DNA from: Paenibacillus pinistramenti
Lineage (GTDB): Bacteria; Bacillota; Bacilli; Paenibacillales; Paenibacillaceae
Direction of reading: 5' to 3'
Assembly (NCBI RefSeq): GCF_005869875.1
Contig: NZ_VAWG01000007.1
Location: 102,132-166,131 of the forward strand
Length of the DNA: 64,000 nt
Shown here: piece after piece, positions 44,649 through 53,510 of the stretch
Position numbering within the stretch: position 1 is the first letter of the stretch
Layout of the letters: each line of letters starts with the position of its first letter
The notes under the pieces: generated by a model
Told to the model about the DNA's origin: nothing
Database searches by the model: none
Seen by the model: only the letters and a program-made list of their open reading frames with translations
Position numbers and translations under genes: made by a program

Positions 44649-45560
44649 ATGGATAACAGCAGATGGACATCCGGGCAAATTCCAAGACTAGATGGGAAAA
44701 TCATTTTAATTACAGGCGCAAGCAGCGGACTTGGACTTGAAGCCTCGACGATTTTGAGTGCAAAAGGCGCAAAAGTGATCATGGCAGTCCGTAATCTTGA
44801 AAAGGGAAAAACCGCGGCTGCAGCTATAACAAGTAAAATTAAAAATGCAGATATCGAATTGATGCAGCTGGACTTATCTGATTTCAGTTCCATTCATAAG
44901 TTCTCAGAAGAATTTCACGGTAAATATGCAAATTTAAATATTTTGATCAATAATGCGGGTGTTATGTACCCTAGAACCCGAGAAATAACCAAGCAAGGAT
45001 TCGAAACTCATTTTGGGACGAATCATTTGGGCCATTTTTTATTGACCGGCTTGGTTCTGGATGTCCTTAAGAATACACCTCAATCCAGAGTGGTTACTCA
45101 AAGCAGTGCGCTTCATAAATATGGCGGCGATATTCATTTTGATGACCTGAACATGGAGAAGACGTACAGCAAAGCCAAGGCGTATGCGCAAAGTAAATTA
45201 GCAAACCTGTTATTCGCTTATGAATTAGACCGGCGCTTCAAAACTCAGAAACAAGACAGCATTTCCACAGCGTCACACCCTGGCTATACAGCTACCGCTC
45301 TCCAACGGTCACAAGGGCTGCTGGTGGCAGCTGCCAACAAATTCATTGCTCAAAGGATTGAAATCGGAACCCTGCCCGTTCTAAGAGCGGCAACAGAAGA
45401 AAACTTAGCCGGGTCTGAATATTTTGGGCCAACGAAATGGCTGGAGACCCGCGGCTATCCTCAAATAGTGAATTCAAGTGACAAATCCTACGACGCCGGG
45501 TTGGCTAAGGAACTCTGGGAAGTATCTGAGAAATTAACGGGGTTTAGTTACAATTTTTGA
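44649..45560 (+). CDS. short-chain dehydrogenase, retinol-dehydrogenase-like
   Basis: A 303-residue SDR of the extended retinol-dehydrogenase-like group: TGASSGLGLEA at residues 24-34, NILINNAGVMYPR near residue 100, THFGTNHLGHFLLTGL, and the YxxxK pair in YAQSKLANLLFAYEL. The ATG at 44649 has AGGAGG seven bases upstream. Codon use is much more AT-rich than in neighbouring genes (runs such as AAAATTAAAAATGC), and it follows gene debris, so recent acquisition is likely. Substrate unknown. Confidence 0.85.
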   Translation: MDNSRWTSGQIPRLDGKIILITGASSGLGLEASTILSAKGAKVIMAVRNLEKGKTAAAAITSKIKNADIELMQLDLSDFSSIHKFSEEFHGKYANLNILINNAGVMYPRTREITKQGFETHFGTNHLGHFLLTGLVLDVLKNTPQSRVVTQSSALHKYGGDIHFDDLNMEKTYSKAKAYAQSKLANLLFAYELDRRFKTQKQDSISTASHPGYTATALQRSQGLLVAAANKFIAQRIEIGTLPVLRAATEENLAGSEYFGPTKWLETRGYPQIVNSSDKSYDAGLAKELWEVSEKLTGFSYNF

Positions 45561-45599
45561 TTATGGCTGCCCCCAGATCCTGGGGACAACCATCGAATA

Positions 45600-46886
45600 T
45601 CACATCTTATAAGCCCGCATCGCCTTGCCAAGCTCCTTCAGCGATGGGCGTTTGCCGTACAGGAGCACGCCGGTCCGGTAGATTTTGGCCGACAGCCAGC
45701 CGAATAACAAGGTAGCCGCCAGCAGAATAGCGAGGGACACCGCGATCTCCCAAGGCGCCACCTCGCTTACGCCAATTCTCACCAGCATCGAAATCGGCGC
45801 AGTGAACGGAATATAGGAGGCAATTTTGATGAGCATGGCGTCAGGCGTTGCAATGCTGAAGATCCCGATATAGAAGGACACCATCAGCATGAGGGTAATC
45901 GGCATGATCGCCTGCCCCAGCTCTTCCGTCCGGCTGACGAGGGAGCCGATGGCTGCAAACAGCGTGGCATACAGGAAGTAGCCCAGGATGTAGAACACCA
46001 AGCCATACAGGAACACATCCAGGCTCAGCTGCGTGATGTCCACGCCAAGTCCTTTGATTGCGTCAATATTATGCGGCATGGAGAGGTTGATTCCCACGAC
46101 GGCAGCAAAGAACGCAATCTGCAGCAGACCCAGCAGGAACATTGCGATGATCTTGCCGAACATCTGCACCAAAGGAGACACGCTCGTAATCAGAATCTCC
46201 ATGATCCGGGAGCTCTTCTCCGCCGTTACCTCGGACGCGATCATGCTGCCGGTTGTGGTATTGATCATCAGGAACAGAATAATCAATACGTACACGTAAA
46301 TGTAATTCGCTGCTTCTGAAGCTTCATTGGATTTAGCGCCCGCTTCCCCGTCCGCACTTCCTGCCTTCTCCGCATTCAGCGCCACAGGGGTCGCCAGCTC
46401 CGCCAGCTGGCTGTCGCTCAGCGAGCCTCCGGCGATGGTCTGCATCTTGACCGTTTGCAGCACATTTTGCAGGGCAGCCGCCACGTCCTGGTCCGGATCG
46501 TCTCCGGATTTGGACACATAGGTCACCTCGGGAAATCCGCCCGCGGCCTCCTTGCTGAACTTCAGATAAGCATCCAGCTTCTTGGATTTGAGGTCCTGCT
46601 GCAGCTGGGAATCGGAGGTCTGCTCCTTATAATCAACAAAGTGATAGCCCGGGCTCTTCAGCTGATCCGACACCAGGCGGAGCTTCTCCGCAACCTGCGG
46701 CTGCGGCTCATACACCAGTCCGATGTTCAGCGGCTGGTCGTCTTTGTTCATATACTTGTCGAGCAGGTAGGGAACATTAGCGAGGACCGTAATGAGGACG
46801 GCAAGCACAATCATGGTGACCACAAAGGATCTCTTCCGGATCTTGCTCATAAAGGAAAAGCGGATTACCGTACCCAGCTTATTCAT
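45600..46886 (-). CDS. ABC-2 type transporter permease (YhaP/NatB-like)
   Basis: A 428-residue membrane protein: one helix at about residues 22-42, a 150-residue outer loop containing a Glu/Ala-rich segment, then five or six helices from about 190 (YIYVYVLIILFLMINTTTGSMIASEVTAEKSSRIMEILITSVSP is the ABC-2 signature). Length and topology match YhaP/NatB sodium-export type permeases. It overlaps the ATPase gene by eight bases and is the last gene of a GntR-controlled operon. Substrate (Na+, peptide or drug) is not certain. Confidence 0.85.
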   Translation of the reverse strand: MNKLGTVIRFSFMSKIRKRSFVVTMIVLAVLITVLANVPYLLDKYMNKDDQPLNIGLVYEPQPQVAEKLRLVSDQLKSPGYHFVDYKEQTSDSQLQQDLKSKKLDAYLKFSKEAAGGFPEVTYVSKSGDDPDQDVAAALQNVLQTVKMQTIAGGSLSDSQLAELATPVALNAEKAGSADGEAGAKSNEASEAANYIYVYVLIILFLMINTTTGSMIASEVTAEKSSRIMEILITSVSPLVQMFGKIIAMFLLGLLQIAFFAAVVGINLSMPHNIDAIKGLGVDITQLSLDVFLYGLVFYILGYFLYATLFAAIGSLVSRTEELGQAIMPITLMLMVSFYIGIFSIATPDAMLIKIASYIPFTAPISMLVRIGVSEVAPWEIAVSLAILLAATLLFGWLSAKIYRTGVLLYGKRPSLKELGKAMRAYKM

Positions 46887-47784
46887 TGGATTCCCCCACT
46901 TCTTTAATAAAGATTTGGTTCAGCGTCGGCTCCTGAATCTCAAAATGCTCGACTTCGCTCTGCTCCACTGCTGCCGACAAAATCGCCTTGGCCGCCGAGA
47001 TCTCGGAAATGGCCAGCTGATATCCCCGCTCCCTGCGCTCTACGGCTGTTACGCCCTTGATCCGCTCCAATCCCTCTACCGGGCCGGTTGTCCGCAGAAG
47101 GACGGATTCCCGCGGATACCGCTTCTTGATCTCCTTCAAATCCCCCTGCAGCACAGGGTTCGACCGGTGCAGAATCGTAATATTCCGGCACAGCTCCTCC
47201 ACATGCTCCATGCGGTGCGTGGAAAATAAAATGCTCGTTCCTTCGTCTCGCAGCATCTTGACGTTCGTCTTCAGCAGCTCTACGTTGACCGGATCGAGTC
47301 CGCTGAAGGCCTCGTCCAGAATCAGAATTTTGGGCTTATGCACAACAGCCGCGATAAATCCCATCTTCTGCTGGTTGCCCTTGGACAGCTCTTCAACCCG
47401 CTTGTCGTAATACTCCGGGACCTCGAACCGCTCGAGCCAGTATTTCAGGCTTTGGTCGGCCTCCTTCGCAGACATGCCGCGCAGCTGGGCCAGATAGGTA
47501 ATCTGTTCACTGACCTTGATCTTGGGATACAACCCGCGCTCCTCCGGCAGATAACCCATTTCATGCCGCTGAGCCGGGCCGTAGGGCTTGCCGAAATAAG
47601 AGATCGTTCCGCCATCCGGAAAAATAACGCCAAGCACCATCCGCATCGTCGTTGTTTTTCCGGCGCCGTTAGCGCCGAGCAGTCCGTAAATCTCCCCCTG
47701 CTCAACCTGAAGTGAAATGCCGTTAACTGCCGTTTTGTCCCCAAACTGTTTGAATACATGGCTCAATTCAAGCGGTTGTCCCAT
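46879..47784 (-). CDS. ABC transporter ATP-binding protein (YhaQ/NatA-like)
   Basis: A 301-residue ATPase: Walker A GANGAGKTT (residues 37-45), Q-loop region YLPEERGLYPK, signature ELSKGNQQK, Walker B ILILDEAFSGLDP, and H-loop STHRMEHVEE. The C-terminal extension (about 215-301) is typical of the NatA/YhaQ group. It serves the ABC-2 permease with which it overlaps. Its start shares a base with the stop of the preceding ATPase (TAATG), so it is translationally coupled. Confidence 0.92.
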   Translation of the reverse strand: MGQPLELSHVFKQFGDKTAVNGISLQVEQGEIYGLLGANGAGKTTTMRMVLGVIFPDGGTISYFGKPYGPAQRHEMGYLPEERGLYPKIKVSEQITYLAQLRGMSAKEADQSLKYWLERFEVPEYYDKRVEELSKGNQQKMGFIAAVVHKPKILILDEAFSGLDPVNVELLKTNVKMLRDEGTSILFSTHRMEHVEELCRNITILHRSNPVLQGDLKEIKKRYPRESVLLRTTGPVEGLERIKGVTAVERRERGYQLAISEISAAKAILSAAVEQSEVEHFEIQEPTLNQIFIKEVGESNE

Positions 47785-48692
47785 TACAGCGTCCCCCTAT
47801 TCCATTTTAGGCCTTCAGGCAAATGCCCCTTGATCCACAGCTCCAGCGCTTCTTCCATCTCAATGCTCCTTCTCCGGAGCACCTCAATCCGTGCTGCTTC
47901 GGCCAGCTTCTCAGCCTGGACCGGGTTGACAAGCACTTTGACCATGCCCAGGCCCGGCTCCGTCTCCAAGGCCCCCAGCCGGCGCGCTTCCTCCTGACCG
48001 CCGCGGATCCACCATTCCTGAAAGCAGGCCAGCAGAGCATCCTTCTCCACCATGCCGTAGTTCCGGCCGTCCCGCATCAGTATGACGTAATCGGCCAGCT
48101 TCCTGATTTCATCCACAATGTGGGTGCAGAGCACAATCGTAATCTCCTCCTCCGCCAGAAGCGTCCGGAGCGCTCCAATCATCTCCCTCCAGGCGAAAGG
48201 GTCAAGACCGGAGGACGGCTCATCCAGCAGAAGCAGCTTTGGGCGGCATGCCAGCGCCGCGGAGATCTCAAACTTGCGCCGCTCTCCCTTGGACATCTTG
48301 GACAGCCGGATCCCGCGCGGAACGCCGAAACGGTTAAGCAGCTCCTCAAAATGCGCGGTATCCCACTTCGGATACCAGTAGCCCCGAAAGGCGCCGGCCT
48401 CTTCGGCGGTCATGCTGTTTTCCTCATAGATAGAAATCTCCGGCACATAGCCGATATGCTGCTGCAGTTCAACGGGAAGACTGCGGTCATGGTGCTGGCC
48501 GAACCACTCCAGGGTTCCGCCGTCAGGATGGATGGTCTTCATCATAAGGTGAAGCAGCGTGCTTTTTCCGGAGCCGTTAGGCCCGACTACCGCTGTCACA
48601 TGGCCCGCCGGAATTTCAAGATCGATCGGCCCGATTATTTTTCGCCGTCCGGATTTCATAACACCGCTGAGCTTAACTGCCAAATCTGTCAT
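47784..48692 (-). CDS. ABC transporter ATP-binding protein (YtrB-like)
   Basis: A 302-residue ATPase: Walker A GPNGSGKST (residues 37-45), signature KMSKGERRKFE, Walker B LLLLDEPSSGLDP, switch CTHIVDE. It is of the YtrB type that goes with YtrA-like GntR regulators. It has no private permease next to it other than the membrane protein encoded first in the operon (49145-49873), which is therefore its probable partner. It overlaps the regulator gene by four bases. Confidence 0.9.
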   Translation of the reverse strand: MTDLAVKLSGVMKSGRRKIIGPIDLEIPAGHVTAVVGPNGSGKSTLLHLMMKTIHPDGGTLEWFGQHHDRSLPVELQQHIGYVPEISIYEENSMTAEEAGAFRGYWYPKWDTAHFEELLNRFGVPRGIRLSKMSKGERRKFEISAALACRPKLLLLDEPSSGLDPFAWREMIGALRTLLAEEEITIVLCTHIVDEIRKLADYVILMRDGRNYGMVEKDALLACFQEWWIRGGQEEARRLGALETEPGLGMVKVLVNPVQAEKLAEAARIEVLRRRSIEMEEALELWIKGHLPEGLKWNRGTL

Positions 48693-49102
48693 TTCGCATT
48701 CCCGCCCTTCCCTGCAGCCTTATATTTCTTCTCTATCATTTCGAGGAATAACGCCTGCAGCTCCTCCTTGCTGTATTGAACCGCTATCGCACTGTCAATG
48801 GCTGCCTCCAGCGCTTCCTGTACCAGCGTCTGTTTGTACGTTCCGCGCTGCTCCTCCTCTACTTTGGATACAAAGGTGCCGGTTCCCTGCTTGGTCCGCA
48901 GCAGCCCTTCGTTCTCCAAATCCTGATAAACTCTCCGCACCGTAATTGCACTGCAGTTCAGGCTGCCTGCTAATTCACGTATAGACGGTAAAAGGGTGCC
49001 TTCGCCAAGCTGACCGCTGACGATCATCGAACGCAGCTGTGTTTCAATCTGGTGATAAAGCGGCTCTGCGCTGGACTCATTGATTTGTATGGGAATCCAC
49101 AC
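48689..49102 (-). CDS. GntR family regulator (YtrA subfamily)
   Basis: A 137-residue repressor: winged helix with PLYHQIETQLRSMIVSGQLGEGTLLPSIRELAGSLNCSAITVRRVYQDLENEGLL and a short C-terminal dimerisation part without a large ligand domain, as in YtrA. The GTG at 49102 is preferred, with GGAGG eight bases upstream; a GTG at 49111 overlaps the ribosome site. It is the second gene of its operon and very probably binds the 12-bp inverted repeat at 49915-49942. Confidence 0.9.
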   Translation of the reverse strand: MWIPIQINESSAEPLYHQIETQLRSMIVSGQLGEGTLLPSIRELAGSLNCSAITVRRVYQDLENEGLLRTKQGTGTFVSKVEEEQRGTYKQTLVQEALEAAIDSAIAVQYSKEELQALFLEMIEKKYKAAGKGGNAK

Positions 49103-49144
49103 TCCCGGCACCTCCTGTCTCCTGCCAATTCCATCACTAATTCG

Positions 49145-49873
49145 TTAAACCATATCTCTGGCTGCAATCTTTCGGGTAACGAGCCGGCCGGTCAGAACCA
49201 GCACCAGACCTCCAAGCAATAAGCTGCCCCACATTAGCGGGGACAGAAAGCCGAAGCGCTCCGAAGCCTCAATCGTATACAGCAGCACGTTCCCGTGGTA
49301 CAAGGCGACGACTGCCGTGATCACCGCACAGCCGCCCATATGCACAAAGGACATCCATAAATAAACTTTTCCGCTGCTCAGAAATTCAAAATAAATGTAA
49401 TAAGCGTTTATGATCAGCCCGTATCCGGCCCAGGTAAGGATAAAAGGGAGATAAACCGCCAAACCGACAGCGCCATTCAGACCATCTGTAAAAATATAAA
49501 TCAGCGTATATAGAATCACGCCATTGATCAGCAGGGCGCACAGTCCCTGGATGATCCGCGACAGCACTACCGAGCCGAGCGGGATGGGAAGGATCTTGAA
49601 GTAGAACAGCTTCTGGGTATAGGAATCCTCCTTCAAATAGCGGAGTGAGCTTCGGCAGAACCAGATTCCTGACAGCGGGGTCATCACCAGAAACATAAAG
49701 TCAAGCACGGCCCCCATCGACCGCTCCGCCTCGCTGTCATTCATCGAATACACCAGCAGGCTGATACATCCTGCCGTATAAGCCATAAAGAACAGATTCC
49801 AGAACCAGTACTTCCAGTCCGTGTGCATCTCCTTCTTCAGCAGAAACACACTGTCCCTCCAAACGCCGCCCAT
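49145..49873 (-). CDS. membrane protein, six helices, candidate ABC permease
   Basis: A 242-residue protein with about six hydrophobic helices (for instance YWFWNLFFMAYTAGCISLLVYS near the start and LMWGSLLLGGLVLVLTGRLV at the end). Family not recognised. It is the first gene after the GntR promoter and precedes a YtrB-like ATPase that lacks another partner, so it may be that transporter's membrane subunit. The ATG at 49873 has AAAGGATG upstream; the frame opens at 49906. Confidence 0.65.
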   Translation of the reverse strand: MGGVWRDSVFLLKKEMHTDWKYWFWNLFFMAYTAGCISLLVYSMNDSEAERSMGAVLDFMFLVMTPLSGIWFCRSSLRYLKEDSYTQKLFYFKILPIPLGSVVLSRIIQGLCALLINGVILYTLIYIFTDGLNGAVGLAVYLPFILTWAGYGLIINAYYIYFEFLSSGKVYLWMSFVHMGGCAVITAVVALYHGNVLLYTIEASERFGFLSPLMWGSLLLGGLVLVLTGRLVTRKIAARDMV

Positions 49874-49914
49874 TATCCACTCATCCTTTCCTGTCAGGGT
49901 TCGCAAACACTGTT

Positions 49915-49966
49915 ATACTGTGTATATCTTTATACACAGTATATGAGCACTGTGCCGGATTGTCAA
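49915..49966 (-). promoter_or_regulatory. promoter and GntR operator of the ABC operon
   Basis: The minus strand has TTGACA (49961-49966), exactly 17 bases, then TATACT (49938-49943), a near-consensus sigma-A promoter. Overlapping the -10 is a perfect inverted repeat with 12-bp arms, ATACTGTGTATA and TATACACAGTAT, separated by four bases (49915-49942). This is the form of YtrA-type GntR operators; binding would block transcription of all five genes. Confidence 0.88.
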
Positions 49967-50020
49967 CTATTGGAAACCCAGCTATGGAAAATATTATTAG
50001 AATATATTATTAAAGGCATC

Positions 50021-50046
50021 AAAAAAAGCCGGCTGAACGCCGGCTT
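50021..50046 (-). terminator. terminator after methionine aminopeptidase
   Basis: AAGCCGGC pairs with GCCGGCTT around four bases; the minus strand continues with seven T residues. Confidence 0.85.
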
Positions 50047-50125
50047 GCTTGCAGAGCTGCTGCTCTTCAATTGCCTTTGCCTCCCGGCACACTCCGCCAG
50101 GCTAATCCGCAGTCCTCGATTTGCG

Positions 50126-50881
50126 CTACTGCGCAGTCAGCAGCTCCGCTCCCCGGTCGGTTATCGCCAGCGTATGCTCAAACTGCGCTCCCGGCGTTCC
50201 GTCCGCCGACCGGATCGTCCAGCCGTCGTCCTCCCACAGGACCGCTCCGCTCTCGCCGAGGGTAAAGACCGGCTCAATGGTAATCACCATGCCTTTGCGC
50301 AGCTTCAGGCCTGTTCCCGGCCGGCCGTAATTCGGCACATCCGGCGGCTCATGCATGTGCTGGCCGATTCCGTGTCCGACCAGCGGCTTCACGATGCCGA
50401 TGCCCGCATCATTGGCCGTCTTCTGGATCGCGTAGCTGATATCCCCGATCCGGCTGCCCGGCACGGCTGCGGCAATGCCGCGTGCCAGAGCCTGCTTCGT
50501 TATTTCGTATAAGCGCCTTACCTCCGGCGACGGCTCGCCTACGAGATAAGTCCAGCCGGAATCGGCCATCCAGCCGTCCTTCTCGACTACGATATCAATG
50601 GTTACAATGTCACCGCTGCGCAGAAGATTTGCAGTAGGAAATCCGTGGCAGACCACATCGTTGACCGAGGCGCAGGTCGCGTAGGGAAATCCGCGGTATC
50701 CCTTCTGCGCCGCTGTTCCGCCCCTCCGGGTGATAAACTGCTCCACAAACTGGTCAATCTGCATGGTGGAGATCCCGGGAACAATCGCCTTCTTCAAAGC
50801 CTGATGGCATTCCGCCAGTATGCGTCCCGCTGTCCGGATAAGCTCGATCTGCTGGGCGTTCTTAGTTACGACTTTCGGCAT
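50126..50881 (-). CDS. map: type I methionyl aminopeptidase
   Basis: A 251-residue metalloenzyme removing N-terminal Met from new proteins. Metal-binding regions are recognisable: DIVTIDIVVEKDGWMADSGWTY (two Asp), GHGIGQHMHEPPDVPNYG (His), GMVITIEPVF (Glu) and GAQFEHTLAI (Glu). The ATG at 50881 has AAAGGAGG eight bases upstream. It is a stand-alone gene closed by a terminator, not in the ribosomal protein cluster, so it is probably a second copy like YflG of B. subtilis. Confidence 0.93.
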   Translation of the reverse strand: MPKVVTKNAQQIELIRTAGRILAECHQALKKAIVPGISTMQIDQFVEQFITRRGGTAAQKGYRGFPYATCASVNDVVCHGFPTANLLRSGDIVTIDIVVEKDGWMADSGWTYLVGEPSPEVRRLYEITKQALARGIAAAVPGSRIGDISYAIQKTANDAGIGIVKPLVGHGIGQHMHEPPDVPNYGRPGTGLKLRKGMVITIEPVFTLGESGAVLWEDDGWTIRSADGTPGAQFEHTLAITDRGAELLTAQ

Positions 50882-50980
50882 GGGCAACGCCTCCTTTATT
50901 TTTCGACAACCGCCCTCTCCGGACCTGTCCTTTCTACGCTGCCGGCTTCCGGTGTTCTAATATATGCCGGTATAAGGATG

Positions 50981-51019
50981 AAAAAAACCGCCCTCCGCAC
51001 AAATCGCGGGAAGACGGTT
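50981..51019 (-). terminator. terminator after the 62-residue hypothetical gene
   Basis: On the minus strand ACCGTCTTCCCGC pairs with GCGGAGGGCGGT (imperfect) and is followed by seven T residues (50981-50987). Confidence 0.75.
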
Positions 51020-51069
51020 AGAAAGAGTCCTATATCGAATATGATAGCGGCCGGCCGTCAGAGGTTACA

Positions 51070-51258
51070 TCAAGAAACAGAAGAATTCAGCTTACCCATT
51101 TCCATTTCAACAAGATGGGTCAATTCTTCTTCATAACCGCCCATGATGCGGTACTTGCGAACATATTCCCTGACAAACTTCTTGGGATCCTTCGGCCTGA
51201 AAATCCTTGTCATCTCCCGCAAACTTTCCTTTACTTCGTTATGACCTTTCGTTGCCAT
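51070..51258 (-). CDS. small basic hypothetical protein
   Basis: Sixty-two residues, not recognised. It is highly charged and mostly helical (EVKESLREMTRIFRPKDPKKFVREYVRKYRIMGGYEEELTHLVEMEMGK) with no membrane span. The ATG at 51258 has GGGAGG upstream, and a terminator follows, so it is a real single-gene unit. A nucleic-acid or protein-binding role is possible but not shown. Confidence 0.65.
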   Translation of the reverse strand: MATKGHNEVKESLREMTRIFRPKDPKKFVREYVRKYRIMGGYEEELTHLVEMEMGKLNSSVS

Positions 51259-51751
51259 ATGATTCCCTCCCAGAACGCTTATGGTACTGCTTCCGTTATT
51301 GAGAAACGCCGAAAAGATCCTGCAAGTAATTCATCTAGAAGTGGTTAGTTTGTCCCGCTGGCTCAGCAGGTTCTGACATTATACATACCCGGCAAGGTTT
51401 GCCCTGAATCAATGCTTGCTGTGTCAGCAATGGCAATGTCAGTCACCCGTAGCAGTATATGTATGTCCGGATATGAATGGAACGGCCTCCTATCTCTCTA
51501 TATTGTAGCATATTCAGCCGCCCGTTTCAGCTTTCACCTTTTTTGGATATAGATTTGCTTCTTTAGATATATTTATCGGATATTGAAAGGGTTAAAATAA
51601 GAGGGAAGGAATTCTTTCCTCCGCCGGCAAATTCTTCTATAGGGCAATCCGACATATATACTTATCAGAGAACAGATCTATTGATCAGCAGATCGAAGAA
51701 TTCACGCCGAACGGACACCATTCCAACAGGCCAACCAGGAGGAGGCTGCAG
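51259..51751. other. intergenic stretch, no gene seen
   Basis: About 490 bases between divergent genes. AT content rises from 51480 to 51660, where the glycosyltransferase promoter must lie, but no convincing -35/-10 pair at 17 bases was found. No repeat, RNA or conserved frame was recognised. Confidence 0.4.
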
Positions 51752-52975
51752 ATGCGAAACCCGAAGATCATGATCGTCTATGCCAGCTATGGAGAAGGCC
51801 ATTACCAGGTCTCTAAAGCGATGGAAGCTTCCTTCCATGAGCGGGGCATTACCAATGTGGTTCTGCTCGACCTGATGGCGGAGGCGCATCCCCTGATTAA
51901 TGAATTGACCAAATTTGTATACATGCAGAGCTTCAAGACAATCCCGTACCTGTATGGCTGGGTGTACAATTCGACGCGTCGGATGCAGCCGGGCCGGCCG
52001 CTGTACAGTCTGCTCCACTCCTTCGGGCTCAGGAAGCTTGCGAAGATTGTCGCCGACATCAATCCCGATCTTGTGATTCATACTTTTCCGCAGCTTGTCA
52101 TGCCCAAACTGCTCAGACGCACCGGTCAGACGATTCCGCTGGCCAACGTGATCACCGATTTCGACATTCACGGCCGCTGGGTCCATCCGTCGGTTAACCG
52201 CTATTATGTGGCCACACAGGACTTGAAGAATGAAATGGTGGCCAGAGGCGTGCCGGAAGAGAGGGTGATGGTCAGCGGCATTCCGCTGCGGCCGGGCTTT
52301 GCCGCTGCCGCTGCCGTACAGGCGAAAGCCGGAGATTTAACCGGCAGGCCGGACTCCGATCCGGGTTCACGTCCGGATCCGGGCTCGAACCAGGGGCCGG
52401 CCTATTCGCTCCCGCAGGACGGCAAGCCGGCTATTCTGCTGATGGCCGGAGCCTACGGGGTGATGCAGAACATCGCCGATATCTGCCGCCGCCTTACGGC
52501 TTCCGGGGAACGCCGGGTCATCGCGGTCTGCGGCAAAAATAAAGAGCTGCTTGCGCAGCTCCAGGAACAGTTCAAAGGGCACCGTGACGTGCAGGTTTGC
52601 GGTTTTGTCCAGAATATCGCCGAATTAATGGCAGCGAGCGACTGCATTATTACCAAACCCGGCGGCATTACGTTATCCGAAGCGCTGGCCAGCCGCCTGC
52701 CCATGTTCCTCTTCCGTCCTGTCCCCGGCCAGGAGCTGAATAACGCCTTGTATTTGAATAAGAAAGGCATCGCCTTCATCTCGAACCGTCCGCGCGAGCT
52801 GGTGCGGCAGATCGAGCAGTTCTTCAGCAGCAGGCAGCCGGGCGGCGAGCTCTACCAGGAGCTGGACAGCCTGCGGCGCCCGGACGCCGCAAATGAAATC
52901 GCCGAAGATCTCCTCCGCCTGTTTATCTGGCCGGCAGAAGAAGCAGGCCGCGTTACCGCAGCCGGGCCCTACTAG
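51752..52975 (+). CDS. MGDG-synthase/UgtP-like glycosyltransferase
   Basis: A 407-residue GT28-type enzyme: N-terminal MIVYASYGEGHYQVSKAM is the MGDG-synthase domain, PDLVIHTFPQ and VITDFDIHGRWVHPSVNRYYVAT follow, and the nucleotide-sugar site is in ITKPGGITLSEALASRLPMFLF (about residue 308). It resembles UgtP (diglucosyl diacylglycerol synthase), which builds the glycolipid anchor for lipoteichoic acid. A Pro/Gly/Asp-rich insert (about residues 200-220) is unusual. The ATG has GGAGGAGG upstream. It may also be a UDP-glucuronosyltransferase-like paralog of unknown acceptor. Confidence 0.82.
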   Translation: MRNPKIMIVYASYGEGHYQVSKAMEASFHERGITNVVLLDLMAEAHPLINELTKFVYMQSFKTIPYLYGWVYNSTRRMQPGRPLYSLLHSFGLRKLAKIVADINPDLVIHTFPQLVMPKLLRRTGQTIPLANVITDFDIHGRWVHPSVNRYYVATQDLKNEMVARGVPEERVMVSGIPLRPGFAAAAAVQAKAGDLTGRPDSDPGSRPDPGSNQGPAYSLPQDGKPAILLMAGAYGVMQNIADICRRLTASGERRVIAVCGKNKELLAQLQEQFKGHRDVQVCGFVQNIAELMAASDCIITKPGGITLSEALASRLPMFLFRPVPGQELNNALYLNKKGIAFISNRPRELVRQIEQFFSSRQPGGELYQELDSLRRPDAANEIAEDLLRLFIWPAEEAGRVTAAGPY

Positions 52976-53162
52976 CCTGAGCCGTATGATTGGAGCCGTA
53001 CAGCATGCAGCCGTACTGACTGCAGCTTCACTGGCCGAGCCGTCCTGCCCCGGGCGTACCGGCCGCAGCCTTACTCCCCGGGCTCGTTCTCACCCCGGCC
53101 GGCTTGTCATACATTAGAAGGGAGGAGGGGCTTCCCCTTCATCCTTAGGCTCAAGAAGGTGC

Positions 53163-53507
53163 ATGTCCGTGTCTCCATTCCGTTCTTCCACAGGCCTTCC
53201 GGAACATCTGGCCGCATTTTTGTGCCATCTGATCCCCTTTGCGGGGGGCATAGCTTTTCTGTTTATTGAAAAAAGAAGCCGGTTTGTGCTGTTCCACGCC
53301 CTGCAATCCGTTCTGCTGTTCGGCGGGCTCATCGTGGGACATACCGCAGCCGGATTCATCCCGGTGCTCGGGCTTCTGCTGGCTCCCCTGCTCAGCCTCT
53401 TAGGCGTAGTGCTGTGGATCGCGCTTATTGCCGCTTCCCTGCAGCGGAAGTGGCTCAAGCTTCCGTGGATCGGCGATTTTGCTGAACGGCAGATCCGCAG
53501 CTGGTAA
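53163..53507 (+). CDS. DUF4870-type small membrane protein
   Basis: A 114-residue protein with three hydrophobic helices. The pattern LAAFLCHLIPFAGGIAFLFIEK, then RFVLFHALQSVLLFG, then a long C-terminal hydrophobic pair is that of DUF4870/Tic20-like proteins, common in firmicutes and of unknown function. The ATG at 53163 has AAGAAGG upstream. It follows the glycosyltransferase by 187 bases and is convergent with the LacI gene, ending three bases from its stop. Confidence 0.78.
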   Translation: MSVSPFRSSTGLPEHLAAFLCHLIPFAGGIAFLFIEKRSRFVLFHALQSVLLFGGLIVGHTAAGFIPVLGLLLAPLLSLLGVVLWIALIAASLQRKWLKLPWIGDFAERQIRSW

Positions 53508-53510
53508 AGG

